Shown here piece after piece: positions 1-9,600 of a DNA stretch of 21,097 bases (position 1 is the first letter of the stretch; each line of letters opens with the position of its first letter). The translations under genes and the position numbers were made by a program. The notes beneath the pieces are model-generated. The model searched no databases. It was given only the letters and a program-made list of their open reading frames with translations, and was not told where the DNA came from. This DNA comes from Boothiomyces macroporosus. Taxonomy: Eukaryota > Chytridiomycota > Chytridiomycetes > Rhizophydiales > Terramycetaceae. The stretch lies in contig JADGKB010000176.1 in NCBI GenBank assembly GCA_027604185.1, positions 1 through 21,097 of the forward strand, written 5' to 3'.

Positions 1-164
1 GCCAGACGACGACTGCATGTCCGGCATGTCATTCTTGACTGCGACCAACCAGCTGATTTGCTAATATAATTTATTTCACTGACTCTATAATCGTTACCAG
101 TAATTCTCTTCCCAACAGTAGAGTAATTTTCAGATCAGAAATTTTTTTGCAAAGTTAAATTAAC
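1..164. other. Left edge and upstream region of the neurochondrin-like gene
   Basis: About the first 65 bases are richer in G and C than the rest and could be the end or the beginning of another gene. Reading + from base 2 gives about 20 codons ending in TAG/TAA-type context (TAA near 62-64), and reading - from base 27 gives an ATG followed by nine open codons to the edge. I cannot choose between these. From about base 60 to 164 the sequence is AT-rich and is probably the promoter and 5' leader of the downstream gene. No clear TATA box or RNA gene is visible. Confidence 0.3.
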
Positions 165-1986
165 ATGACAGCAAACCAACTGGACTCTTGCTTCAATGCG
201 CTGGATAACGCAGAAACGGACGAAGACATTCTAGTAGCTCTTACAATACTTCCACGAGTGTTGGATCCAACGGATGCTAGCAATGTTAAGAGAGCATTCA
301 GTCATATTCCTTGGAAATTCATACATCGGATGATGATTTCACCAATCACAGACGGATTAATGCAAACAATTGCGGTTAGAATATGGACATGCTTTTGCAC
401 TGAGGAATTCAGCAAGAAGAGCAAGTTGTTGAAGAGAATCAAACCAGCTTCAAAGTTATTAAGATCCTCTCTCGATTTGGAAATCAAAATATTAATAATG
501 CGATCGCTAATTGATCTTTTACAGGAAAGCGTAGCGATTGAATTTTACGACTCAGAAGTATTGGAAAATGTTGGATCTCAAGCAACTGTAATATCAGAGT
601 TATTCTTGCATTTTGCCCAATCGGCTATACTTGTTATGGAGCCTGGTTTGTTTGTCTCCCCGTTATCGCTGCTGCTGTATTCTGATTCGAAATTTAAATT
701 CCGTTCAATCCCAATTCTAATTGCTCTATTTGCGAATCCAAACTTGAATTTAGGCATTGTTAACAAAGGATTACCGATATTAAAATCTTCAATCAAATCT
801 ATCTTGGCCAGCAAGTTGCCAAAAGAAATTACAGAACAAGTACTCGTGTTAATTTCCATCATATCTACCCATTTCAAAGATTTCATCCATCCAAATACCT
901 TCACAGAGCTGGATATTTCTATGCAGGATATGGGAGTCGGAGAAAAGAAATCCCTTTCTGACACACAACTACTATTAATGTGTACGCATTTGATTGGAGC
1001 TGAAGCCAGAGTAATCCTCGACTCTACCACAGAGGATCTCCAAAAAGATGAATTAGAAACTTTGCCACTCTTTTATTCATTCCTTGAAAATATAATCACA
1101 TTCTTGGTGTCCGATGAATGCAAACTTGAAGAATCACTTTTGAAATCAATCCAAAAAGCACTGTTTGAAACTTTTATTTCAATCGCTGCCTTTTTAAGTG
1201 ATAGATGGGTATTTTAAACTAATATTAGGACATGTATCAGGATTCTCAAGATATTAAAGTGTTGGATAATATGGCTACGATGTATTCTATAAAAACGTAC
1301 TCTTACTTTACTGCAGAAGAGAGTTCAGTTTCTACCGAAGAAGTAACCAGATTAGTTCCCCTTGTAGTGTTTCTGTTGGAAAACAAACTAGAGTCTTTAA
1401 ATGAAGATCCGTTGGATGTGCTAGATGGCATTCTCAATATAATTACTGCGGATCCTTTAATACTAGAGGAATTCAACTCATTAGATGGATATATACCGCT
1501 GATTGATAACTTTGTAGATGGAAAATGTAACACGAGAAACGCTATCGGAATATTGATGAACTTTGTTGTATCGTCAAACTTAACATTGCTCTCAGTAGAT
1601 CCTTTGGCCAAATTACAGAATAGATTGGAGGAACTAGTCAAGCAAGCAAATGATTTACCTTTCATGTCAATGATAGTTTTGACATACTTGTTTGTCAGCA
1701 GATCATCGCAAAAACTTTCAGGCACATCTGTACCTATAGATGAAATTGTTGAGTATATTTGCAAGCGCAATCAAATACACGATGAATCAGCTGAATTATG
1801 GTACCTTTGCGTGTCTGGTAAATTCATTCTAACAACAGCTCTATGTGAAATGTCTAATTTTGCTCTAAATGCCTGCCAAAAAGAAAAGTTGAAGAAATTG
1901 CAAGGTAATTTATTGCTGACTTAGAATCACTATCTAATAGCGACGACAGGCAAGTTCTAAACAGTCTAATTCAAAAACATTCATAA
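165..1986 (+). CDS. NCDN: Neurochondrin-like armadillo/HEAT-type protein (3 exons)
   Basis: Exons are 165-1208, 1229-1904 and 1925-1986, giving 593 residues. The introns, 1209-1228 and 1905-1924, are both 20 nt; without them the frame stops at 1217 and 1924. The N-terminal half follows the neurochondrin pattern: an 'AL.NA..D' opening near residue 10, then an alpha-helical stretch with an F-I-H-R motif near residue 53 and a C-F-C motif near residue 76, where the animal protein has 'CFCS'. The whole protein is helix-rich with no membrane segment, as expected of a solenoid. Human neurochondrin is somewhat longer (about 730 residues) and is linked to neurite growth and Rab5 and dynein-related traffic; the fungal role is not known. 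An alternative acceptor at 1240 (32-nt intron) also keeps frame. The stop lies 7 nt from the stop of the convergent AlkB-like gene. Family assignment is by pattern, not by search. Confidence 0.72.
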
Positions 1987-1993
1987 TACATAA

Positions 1994-2818
1994 TTATTGT
2001 TTATTAAGAATTTCGTTTCGTTTTGCTTCATCTTTGGACAAGAATATCGAATTACGTACCAAGCATTCGTCCCAATGAGTAATATCTTCCTCTACTTTCT
2101 TTCTAGTATCCAATAGTTTTCTGATTGTCAACGAAATGCGAATATAATCCATTCCTCGTTTGATACACTGCCCATCTGGGGTTCTAACCCATTGCGCTTT
2201 AGGAATACCATGTCTATATTTGTACCTTGCATCTTCCTTCATGCAAAACAAACTGTTTTCTTCCAAAAAGACTTTGGTTTGGTCTTCATTGCTCGTCAAT
2301 GTCAACCAAACTGGCTTCCCAACAGATATAGTAACAATAGTATCGCCAAATGCGTTTGAATCGTCGAAATGATTTGATATTCCCATTGCTCCAGCATACT
2401 CATTCACCAGTATCTGTGTAACCTCACCCTTTTCAAAAAATCCATCATTCTCCAATCGAGTAATTATTCCTTGAAAGAGCTCTAGATCATAGCACTTGAA
2501 TTCCTCTTCTTCCGTTGGCTGCAAGTCTTTTAAATCACAAGTAGTGTGATAATATCGCTGGCCGTAAAACTGCTGCCTCCGATGAATCAAAGTGGAAAAT
2601 TCTCTGTCGTAGACTGTATCCCAAATGTACTTGGCTTCCTCTGGAGTAACATAATTAGGGATATACTGCATTCCCTTTATTGGCAAGACTGTGGGGTCAG
2701 TGGTGTATATTTGCGCCGGCTCGTAGAAATAAATAGGGAAATCTGGGATGTTGGATGGAATTTCCTTTGGCTGCTCTGACTCTACTGCTGGGAGGCCTTT
2801 TGCCTGTTTAATTCTCAT
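1994..2818 (-). CDS. AlkB-like 2-oxoglutarate/Fe(II) dioxygenase
   Basis: The product is 274 residues. The double-stranded beta-helix signature is complete. An 'NEYAGAMGISNHFDD' stretch (139-153) supplies the first metal ligands H150 and D152. H203 in 'YRHGI' is the likely third ligand. 'RISLTIR' (227-233) is the AlkB-type R-x5-R that binds 2-oxoglutarate and shapes the substrate site. This core is closest by eye to eukaryotic ALKBH8/ALKBH4/6-type enzymes, but there is no RRM before it and no methyltransferase domain after it, so tRNA wobble-uridine hydroxylation cannot be assumed. The substrate (tRNA, other nucleic acid or protein) is unknown. The ATG at 2818 is preceded in frame by a stop. 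A spliced alternative starts at 2859 with a 20-nt intron at 2804-2823 (see findings). Its stop is 7 nt from the stop of the neurochondrin-like gene, so the two mRNAs overlap. Confidence 0.82.
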   Translation of the reverse strand: MRIKQAKGLPAVESEQPKEIPSNIPDFPIYFYEPAQIYTTDPTVLPIKGMQYIPNYVTPEEAKYIWDTVYDREFSTLIHRRQQFYGQRYYHTTCDLKDLQPTEEEEFKCYDLELFQGIITRLENDGFFEKGEVTQILVNEYAGAMGISNHFDDSNAFGDTIVTISVGKPVWLTLTSNEDQTKVFLEENSLFCMKEDARYKYRHGIPKAQWVRTPDGQCIKRGMDYIRISLTIRKLLDTRKKVEEDITHWDECLVRNSIFLSKDEAKRNEILNKQ

Positions 2819-2823
2819 TCAAC

Positions 2824-3074
2824 AAAAGAAATTTTTTCTTGTGAATCACACTTTGTCATTTGAGGCTGGTATGTGGCTACTTTCTTACCTCTATTACAAC
2901 TGTTGATGTTTAACTCTTGAAGATTGATTCTTAAGGTTTTATAAACAGCGACTGTCTGTATTGAGTCTATTTCTATTTCTACCTTGAGCAAGGTTACCAC
3001 CTCAAAGATTCTTGAGATTCCTCTGCGTTACACTACAGAAACCTTTGCATATTGCTCTCTGATTTTTTGTCAGA
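2824..3074. promoter_or_regulatory. Divergent intergenic region, AlkB-like gene and rightward unit
   Basis: About 250 bases lie between the AlkB-like gene and the first ATG of the doubtful small gene. On the minus strand a 61-codon frame (3000-2815) runs into the AlkB-like gene and could be leader or an upstream exon. No RNA gene or strong promoter motif is visible. Confidence 0.3.
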
Positions 3075-3407
3075 ATGGTCGTCTCCTCAAAAAGTCCCAC
3101 GCCAAATCTCGGAGTTATTTTTCGCATCTTGGTGATGGGCAGTGTTCAGACGCTACACGGATATCAGAGCGATTACACTCAATTAAACTCTGTAAAATTG
3201 GTCAGCTTGTTCGCAAGCATTGATTTTCATTCGAGTATGAATTCTGCGACCGTTTTATCTGCTGTATGAGGATTTAGGAACTGTTGTTGTGAGCGGGTCT
3301 CTGTGTTTCCAAAATGGTCACAAGATAAAGAAAAGGAACGGGAGAAAGCCCAAGAAAAATTAGCTCACTACAACACAGCTGCGTATCCAACTGATGAAAA
3401 AAATTGA
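3075..3407 (+). CDS. Doubtful small gene, splice model unresolved
   Basis: From the ATG at 3075, 64 codons are open and then stop at 3267-3269. The same frame reopens and from 3315 to the TGA at 3405-3407 encodes a hydrophilic tail (W-S-Q-D-K-E-K-E-R-E-K, ending T-D-E-K-N) that looks coding. The N-terminal part has an 'SPTPNLG...R.L.MG' pattern and then a short hydrophobic segment, loosely recalling mitochondrial ATP synthase subunit e. That resemblance is weak. The only GTA...AG intron that joins the two parts in frame is 3264-3293 (30 nt), which is longer than every secure intron here and lacks a clear branch site. The region may be a real small gene with a structure I have not solved, or two chance open stretches. 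Nothing between 3408 and 3620 is convincing apart from a 55-codon frame (3417-3584). Confidence 0.25.
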
Positions 3408-3620
3408 TATGCTAGTATGAGAGATGCAATTAGCCTTTTCGGTAAAATTATTTCCTACACATTGACCTTTGATTCCAAATGGCATGTGTTTGTACCACTC
3501 AAAACTGGAATTCGAATTTTAAGGGGCCTTGAGTTTCCAATTTGGGCCCCGTGTCACAAGCGAATGGGGAAAGTGGCAGAATAAAAGGAAGAAAATCCAT
3601 CGCACAAGCCTTCCGATAGA
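3408..3620. promoter_or_regulatory. Upstream region of the giant DUF3712-type gene
   Basis: This 213-base interval precedes the ATG at 3621. It contains an A-rich stretch with an 'aataaaagga' element about 40 bases before the ATG, which could serve as a core promoter element. It also contains a 55-codon open frame (3417-3584) that resembles nothing I know. No RNA gene or repeat was recognised. Confidence 0.3.
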
Positions 3621-6600
3621 ATGTCCAAAGATACTTTGGCAAAAGCTGCAGATTCGCAGTATCAATCTCGTCCTCAAGGACTCTTTAAAACCGTACAAAG
3701 CTGGTACAAGGTACATTGTTATTAAGTCAGCCTGTATATGATTATAAAACTGAAGGTCTTACTCCCGAACAGAGAGCAAGAAACCCTAAATATTTCAATG
3801 GCCGTATGAAGCAATGGGAATTCATTCTCTTACATGTGCTTGTTGTGTTCAATACCATTGCACTAATCATGGTTCCTGTAGCATACTTTTCACTAATCCC
3901 ACAATACTTACAATATAGAATCGACCTGATCGGTACTGATGGAAATGCTGTGAATATCCACAAAGTTGCCATTGGTAAAATGGACAACACCACCATTGAA
4001 TTTGCTGGTACTTTTTTTTAATTGTAGGTGATTTTAGAGTCGATGCTTTGGCTCCTTTCCCTGTCTATGCTGGATTCAGAGGATTCACTGTCAATATTGT
4101 CAATGAAGGAAAAGTATTGGGTCAGATTGACGTCCCTGAAGTTGGCTTCTGGTTGAACAAGGAGGTTATCTTCAACATCACCGGGGCTTTTAGATTTGAC
4201 CAAGAAAATCAACAAAATACTAAGGCTGTAATCTCAAAGTTCTCTAATGGAGGCATTAACGATTTGGCTCTTAGCTTCCAATTTGCTCCAACAATCTTGA
4301 CTTTTGGAATGCCAGCCTACTGGCACTTGCCACTGCATAGAAACGTAGACATTGGTGATGTCGCTGGTACCGCGGCTGGTCTACTTGCAACCGCTCAGTA
4401 TGTTGGACAAAACACCAAATATGTCAATTTTGTTGCTCAACCATTCGACAACTATGCTTCATTGAAAGCTTACTTTGATAACGACATGGATAAAATCACT
4501 CAATTGCCTGCTTCACTGGGCGGACTTGAATTTGTCTGGGACAAATTCTCTGCAAACATTACAGATTCTACATTCTCTATTGGATTTGCAATTGCTTCCG
4601 TCAACTACTCACCATTCGCATTGGAATTGATTGATCAAATTGATTACTATTTGGCTGTTCAGGGAACCAAAATTATGAAAATGTCTTTGCGCAGAATTGG
4701 GTTAAAGGATAACTTCAACTACCTCAACTTTGCCCTCGACTTCACTTTCTTGGATCCAAATCTCGACCCAACCGCCACTCAAGCTGCCCTTGAATCTGCT
4801 TTTGCTTCATTTGCCAGCTCATTCAACTTTAACTTTGCCTTGGTTGGTCCAATCCAGATCAGTGGTGCAGGATTTGTTGAAAACATGACCTCTGATTTGC
4901 AAGTTACTGGATCGCTTAACGACATTGTTGGATTCCTACCGCAATCCATTGTTGCTGCCATTAAAAGTGCTGTTTCTGACCCAACATCCCTTCTTACTCC
5001 TGCAGTGGTTCAAGAAGCAAAGGACATTCTCAAAGACTCTAAAATTTCGTTCCAAGTATTGTCTGATAAATTGGAAGGTATCTTTGGTATCAAATTGGGT
5101 GCTTTGTCCTACATTAAACCACCACAAGAAGTTGACTTCCCATACTCATCTACTGTCAGTATCTATGGTAATGATGTCAAAGCTATCCAATCTGACTTGT
5201 CTGCTATTAGTATCACCCGTGAATCTGATGGTATGAGAATCAGCACCAATGCTACTGTTACTCCTGTTAACACTGACGAAGCTGCTACTGGTCTTGCTGC
5301 TGCTATCAACCCAATTCTCGCTGCAAACCCAAGTGTTGGTACTGTTGGTATCAAAGATTTAGGGTTCTTTACCCCTGGTCAACCAAGATTCAAATGGTGT
5401 GATGCTATTTTCGGTCAACGTATCCTTCATTTGCAAATCCCTGGAATTAACAAGGAGGCACTGATTAATTTGGTCGCCAGCAACAGCACTGGAAAGATTA
5501 TGTCTGCTCTTTCAAACCTGGTTACCGTTGGAAACGTAAACCTGGGCCAATTGACTGATAAGCCTGGTTTCGGTGCCAAAGGTAACGTTCAAGTTGCTTA
5601 CCCTGCTGGGTTCCCACAATTGATTATTGATATTGGCTACTTTAACCTTGCCACTACTGTTGAAGACACCAGTTTGATGACTTTGCAACTTCCAGCTGGT
5701 TTGAAGTTTTATCCACAATCCAGCGGAACTGATATCAACGGTCAGGCTGTAATTGGAAGAGACCCTGCAATTGGATCCAAAGTGCAAAAGTTTGTCAACG
5801 CATTGGTTGCAGATGACAGAACTAAATCCCCATCCTTTGCTGGTGTTACAGGATTAAGCTTTGGTGCATCCCCAACCCAAAACTTTGTCACTTTCTCAAA
5901 GGTTGTTGTTGATGTTCGAACTGATACTATCTTGAACATTTTGCTACCATCAAATTCTTCTACTTCTGATATGATCCAATCTGTTGTAAACATGTTGCCA
6001 GCAAATCTCATCAAAGCAACTGGAGCTGATGTAGCGGTCACCAGTGCAAGCGATGTTGGTTTATCTACTAGCATGAACGTAAACAATCCTTTCAAAATCA
6101 TTGAAATTTCTCTTGGTACTACACAATTGAATGCTTTATTGGGAGCTCAAACTCTTTCTGGAGTCAGCGTCTCTCCGTTGGATATTAAAGGTGGAAACAG
6201 TTCGCTCACTTCCAAGATCGGTTTGACTGTTGCCACTGGAGCTAATGGTCAAGCAAAGAATGTTGCCACGTTGGTTAATGCTGTTCTCGCAAAAGATACT
6301 ACTTCTCAACTGATGGCTGGTGTCACTGGCTTCACTTTGTTACCTCCTGGTGTTACCAGCGGCCCTGCTGTCATTGATCAATTTGCTGGGGTTACCGTCA
6401 ATGTTGCCAGTGGAAAGCTCATCAACCTGGGTTATGAAGTGTACAACTACATTGCTAGCTCCCAAGGAAAAGGTCCAATTGATATCTCTGCTTTGTTGCC
6501 AGACACTACTGATTTGAACAAATTGCTTGGCGAATTCAATCCATCCATCAAGTCTATCCAGTCATCCACTGCTCCAAACCGCGTTTTGAATGCTGGAGCA

Positions 6601-9600
6601 GCTGCATCCTACACTAACCCATTGCCACTCTCTGCCAAGCTTCCATACGTTGCAGTTGATGCAAGTCTTAACGGTGTTTTGTTGGCTACTACCCAAGTTT
6701 CCAACATTGAATTGGACAGAACTTCAGGTAATTTGGATTTAATTTCAGGAACTGCTCAGCCAGCTATTGTATTCAAAGTAAACAAAGCTGATGGTTTGCC
6801 TCAAACTGTTTCTACAACTGTCACCGACTTTTTGAATGGACAGCTCAACACCAAAGTGCAAGTTAGCGGAATTTACTTTGGTACCCCAAATTCCATCAAC
6901 GATTTGCTATCTGAAGTCTCAGTTGTTGTAAATCCACTTGTGCAATCATTTGTTGCTCCTGCTAGTCAGTGGGTCAATACTCAATTGCAAAATATTGGAG
7001 CAACTGTAAATCCATTACAAAAGAGAGATTCTGGCGCATTTATCAGCATCAATGGTCCATTTGGAATTGTTGTCGCTATTAACAGTGTCGACACTACCAT
7101 TTTACCTGGTTCCCAACTAAAGGGTACCATCAACTTGTCCCTCACTTTACCATTCCAAACTGATATCAATATCGGATATACTGCTTTGACTGCTGGGCTC
7201 GATGCTGTTACTGCTGCAACTGTTACAACTGGATTTGCTTTCAAGGGTACCAACCCTACCTTTGACCTTGGCTTCACTGCTGCCGTCAATGATGTTGATG
7301 ATCTTGCCAATAAGGTTGCTGATGTAGTGTCTGCTTTCTTGAAGGAAATTGTCATTCCAGGCTTAGGTGTCGGAGGCAACACCCTCATTGGTGTTTCCAG
7401 CTCTGACAATATCGATGCATTCTCTCAAGTTTCGATTGGGTTATCTCTTGATAAACTTGCTGCTCCACTAAAGTCAATGCTCAACTTTAACACTATTTTG
7501 AACAACATTGCCCAAAACCCAGACCAAGTGTTGGCTCAAGGCCAAGGTCTTGCTAGCAAATTCGGCGTAACTGTGAACGGATTAGGAATTGCTGCTCAAG
7601 CTGGTAGAACTATGCAAGCTTCTGCAAATGCTGGATTCTCCAACAGCTTCCCTATCACCATCAGTGGTTTAGGATACATTGGTTCTGCTGCTGGGCTTGA
7701 TGATACTGTCATTACTGGTATTACTTTGCCTGGCTTTAACATTGGAAAAGGTCAAAACAATGTCAAATTGATCGCCAATGCCCAATTCCCATCTTCTCAA
7801 GCTATCAAGGATAAGGTAAGAGACTTTGGAAATGACCTTACCAACAACTTTGGAAATACTGCTGCAAACTTTGTTGTAAGCCAAGTTGCATTTGGTGTCA
7901 GTCAAGCCGATCATTTCAAGTTTATGAGCAAAGTAGTCATCCCAATTCCATCAAAGGTTCTCTTGAACTCTAATACGCTTGCTCTTGCAACCAAACTTGC
8001 CAAACCTTTGCTTAGCAATCTTGATATCACCAAAATGGTATCCAACCCTTCTGCCGATGTCGAATTCACTCAGGATAAACATATTTTGGCTAACCTTGGT
8101 GCTGGTCTTGCTCTTCCGCTTGCCGTCAGTGTTGACATTCCATATTCACAGTTCGGTGCTGATGTTAACGCTGCTCCTGGATTTGAAATTCAAGTTCAGA
8201 ACTTTAAACTTGCCGGAAATGCAAATGCTACTCAACAGCTAAACATTGCTACAACCACCGCTGTAGATGACACTGTTACTCTTGCCAACAACATTGCTGC
8301 ACTTACTAACGCTCTCTTACATGGTTTACCACTGCCTGGTACTATTGGTGGAGGAAGATTGAGCTTTGGTGTCAGTTCAACTGATTGTGTTGACTCGTTC
8401 TCTGAATTGGCTGTTGGTGTAAAGCTTTCCCCAACTTTCGACTCTCTAGTCAATGATGCCAAGAACTATGCCGCAGGTCTCAACTATACTGCAATTTTAG
8501 GTCAACTTAACGTCAAGCTGGGTGCAATCAATGTTGCAGCCAAGGCAGGAAAGACTATTTCTTCTTCAATTGCTGCTGGATTTGCCAACCCGCTTGCATT
8601 AACTGTTAAAGGATTGAACTATGTTTCTGCTAATGCTGGTATCGATGCTCTCACTGTCACTACTCTCAAGTCCTCTGGTATTTCTCTTTCCAAGGCTACC
8701 AACAACTTGAACCTGGAAGCTGATTTGATCTTCAACTCTGATCCAGTTGTCATTGACGCTGTTGGTAGATTTGCCGACGATCTCACCAACAAGTTTGGAC
8801 ACACCGACCAATTCTTTACTGCGGGTGGAGCAACTTTTGGGTTTAGCCAAGACAGTGCTTTCAAGTTTTTGAGCCAGTCTATTTTAGGGTTCAATTCCTC
8901 AATTTTGCTGAACCAAAACAATCTTGATTATGCTTTGAAATTAGTTGCTGGATCTGGTTTGAACGCTACTACTGCTCTGGGTCTGGTTAAGCCAAAAGCT
9001 TTGGATGTCCAATTCAACCCATCTAATGTTATTAACACTGGAATCAAGGCTGACTTGACTGTTCCTTACCAAATTTCTGCCAACATGCCATATTTCTCTG
9101 CTGACGGATTCTTGAATGGACTGAAATTGGCAAATCTTGCAGTCGATGGATTCAGCGTGTCTGGGCAATCAACCAACTCTCTTAACTTGGCTTCTTTAGT
9201 TGCCTTATTTGATAGCAATGACCTCGAAGTCGCTGTTGCCAACCTTGTTGATGCTGCAATTGCTGACATTAAAAATATTCCGGGAACTGTAGGCGGAGGA
9301 GATTTGTACTTTGGTTTGGATTCATCCGCCGCAAACGTGATTGACACATTCTCCAAAGTTAAGTTGGGAATTGCCATCAAATCAATTACCGATATTGTGT
9401 TGCCATTACTTCCAAACTTGTCAAACATTGATCCTATCGCCTTGATCAAGTCATTCAACCCTACCTTGGAGAACTTGCAGGCAAAGACTATGCCGGGTAA
9501 GATTTTGGCATCTTCCTTCACTGCTGGATTCAACAGCTCCTTCCCAATCTCTGTTAAAGGTCTTGGATTCATGGGTGCTGCCGCTGGTGTTGACCCACTG

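Noticed and set aside
1..69. A neighbouring gene at the left edge
   Set aside because: Open codons exist on both strands, but 20-odd codons are too few to decide strand or family.
1209..1240. A 32-nt version of the first neurochondrin intron (acceptor at 1240)
   Set aside because: It also keeps frame, but the 20-nt form matches the other fourteen introns in length and branch-to-AG distance.
578..1770. Minus-strand frames of about 150 codons inside the neurochondrin-like gene
   Set aside because: They lie opposite well-supported exons, and their translations carry no recognisable domain.
3264..3277. A 14-nt GTATGAG...TTTAG segment as an intron in the small gene
   Set aside because: It is shorter than any secure intron here, has no branch-like element, and leads to no sensible joined protein.
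3417..3584. 55-codon open frame between the small gene and the giant gene
   Set aside because: No recognisable family; it lies where a promoter is expected, and frames of this length arise by chance.
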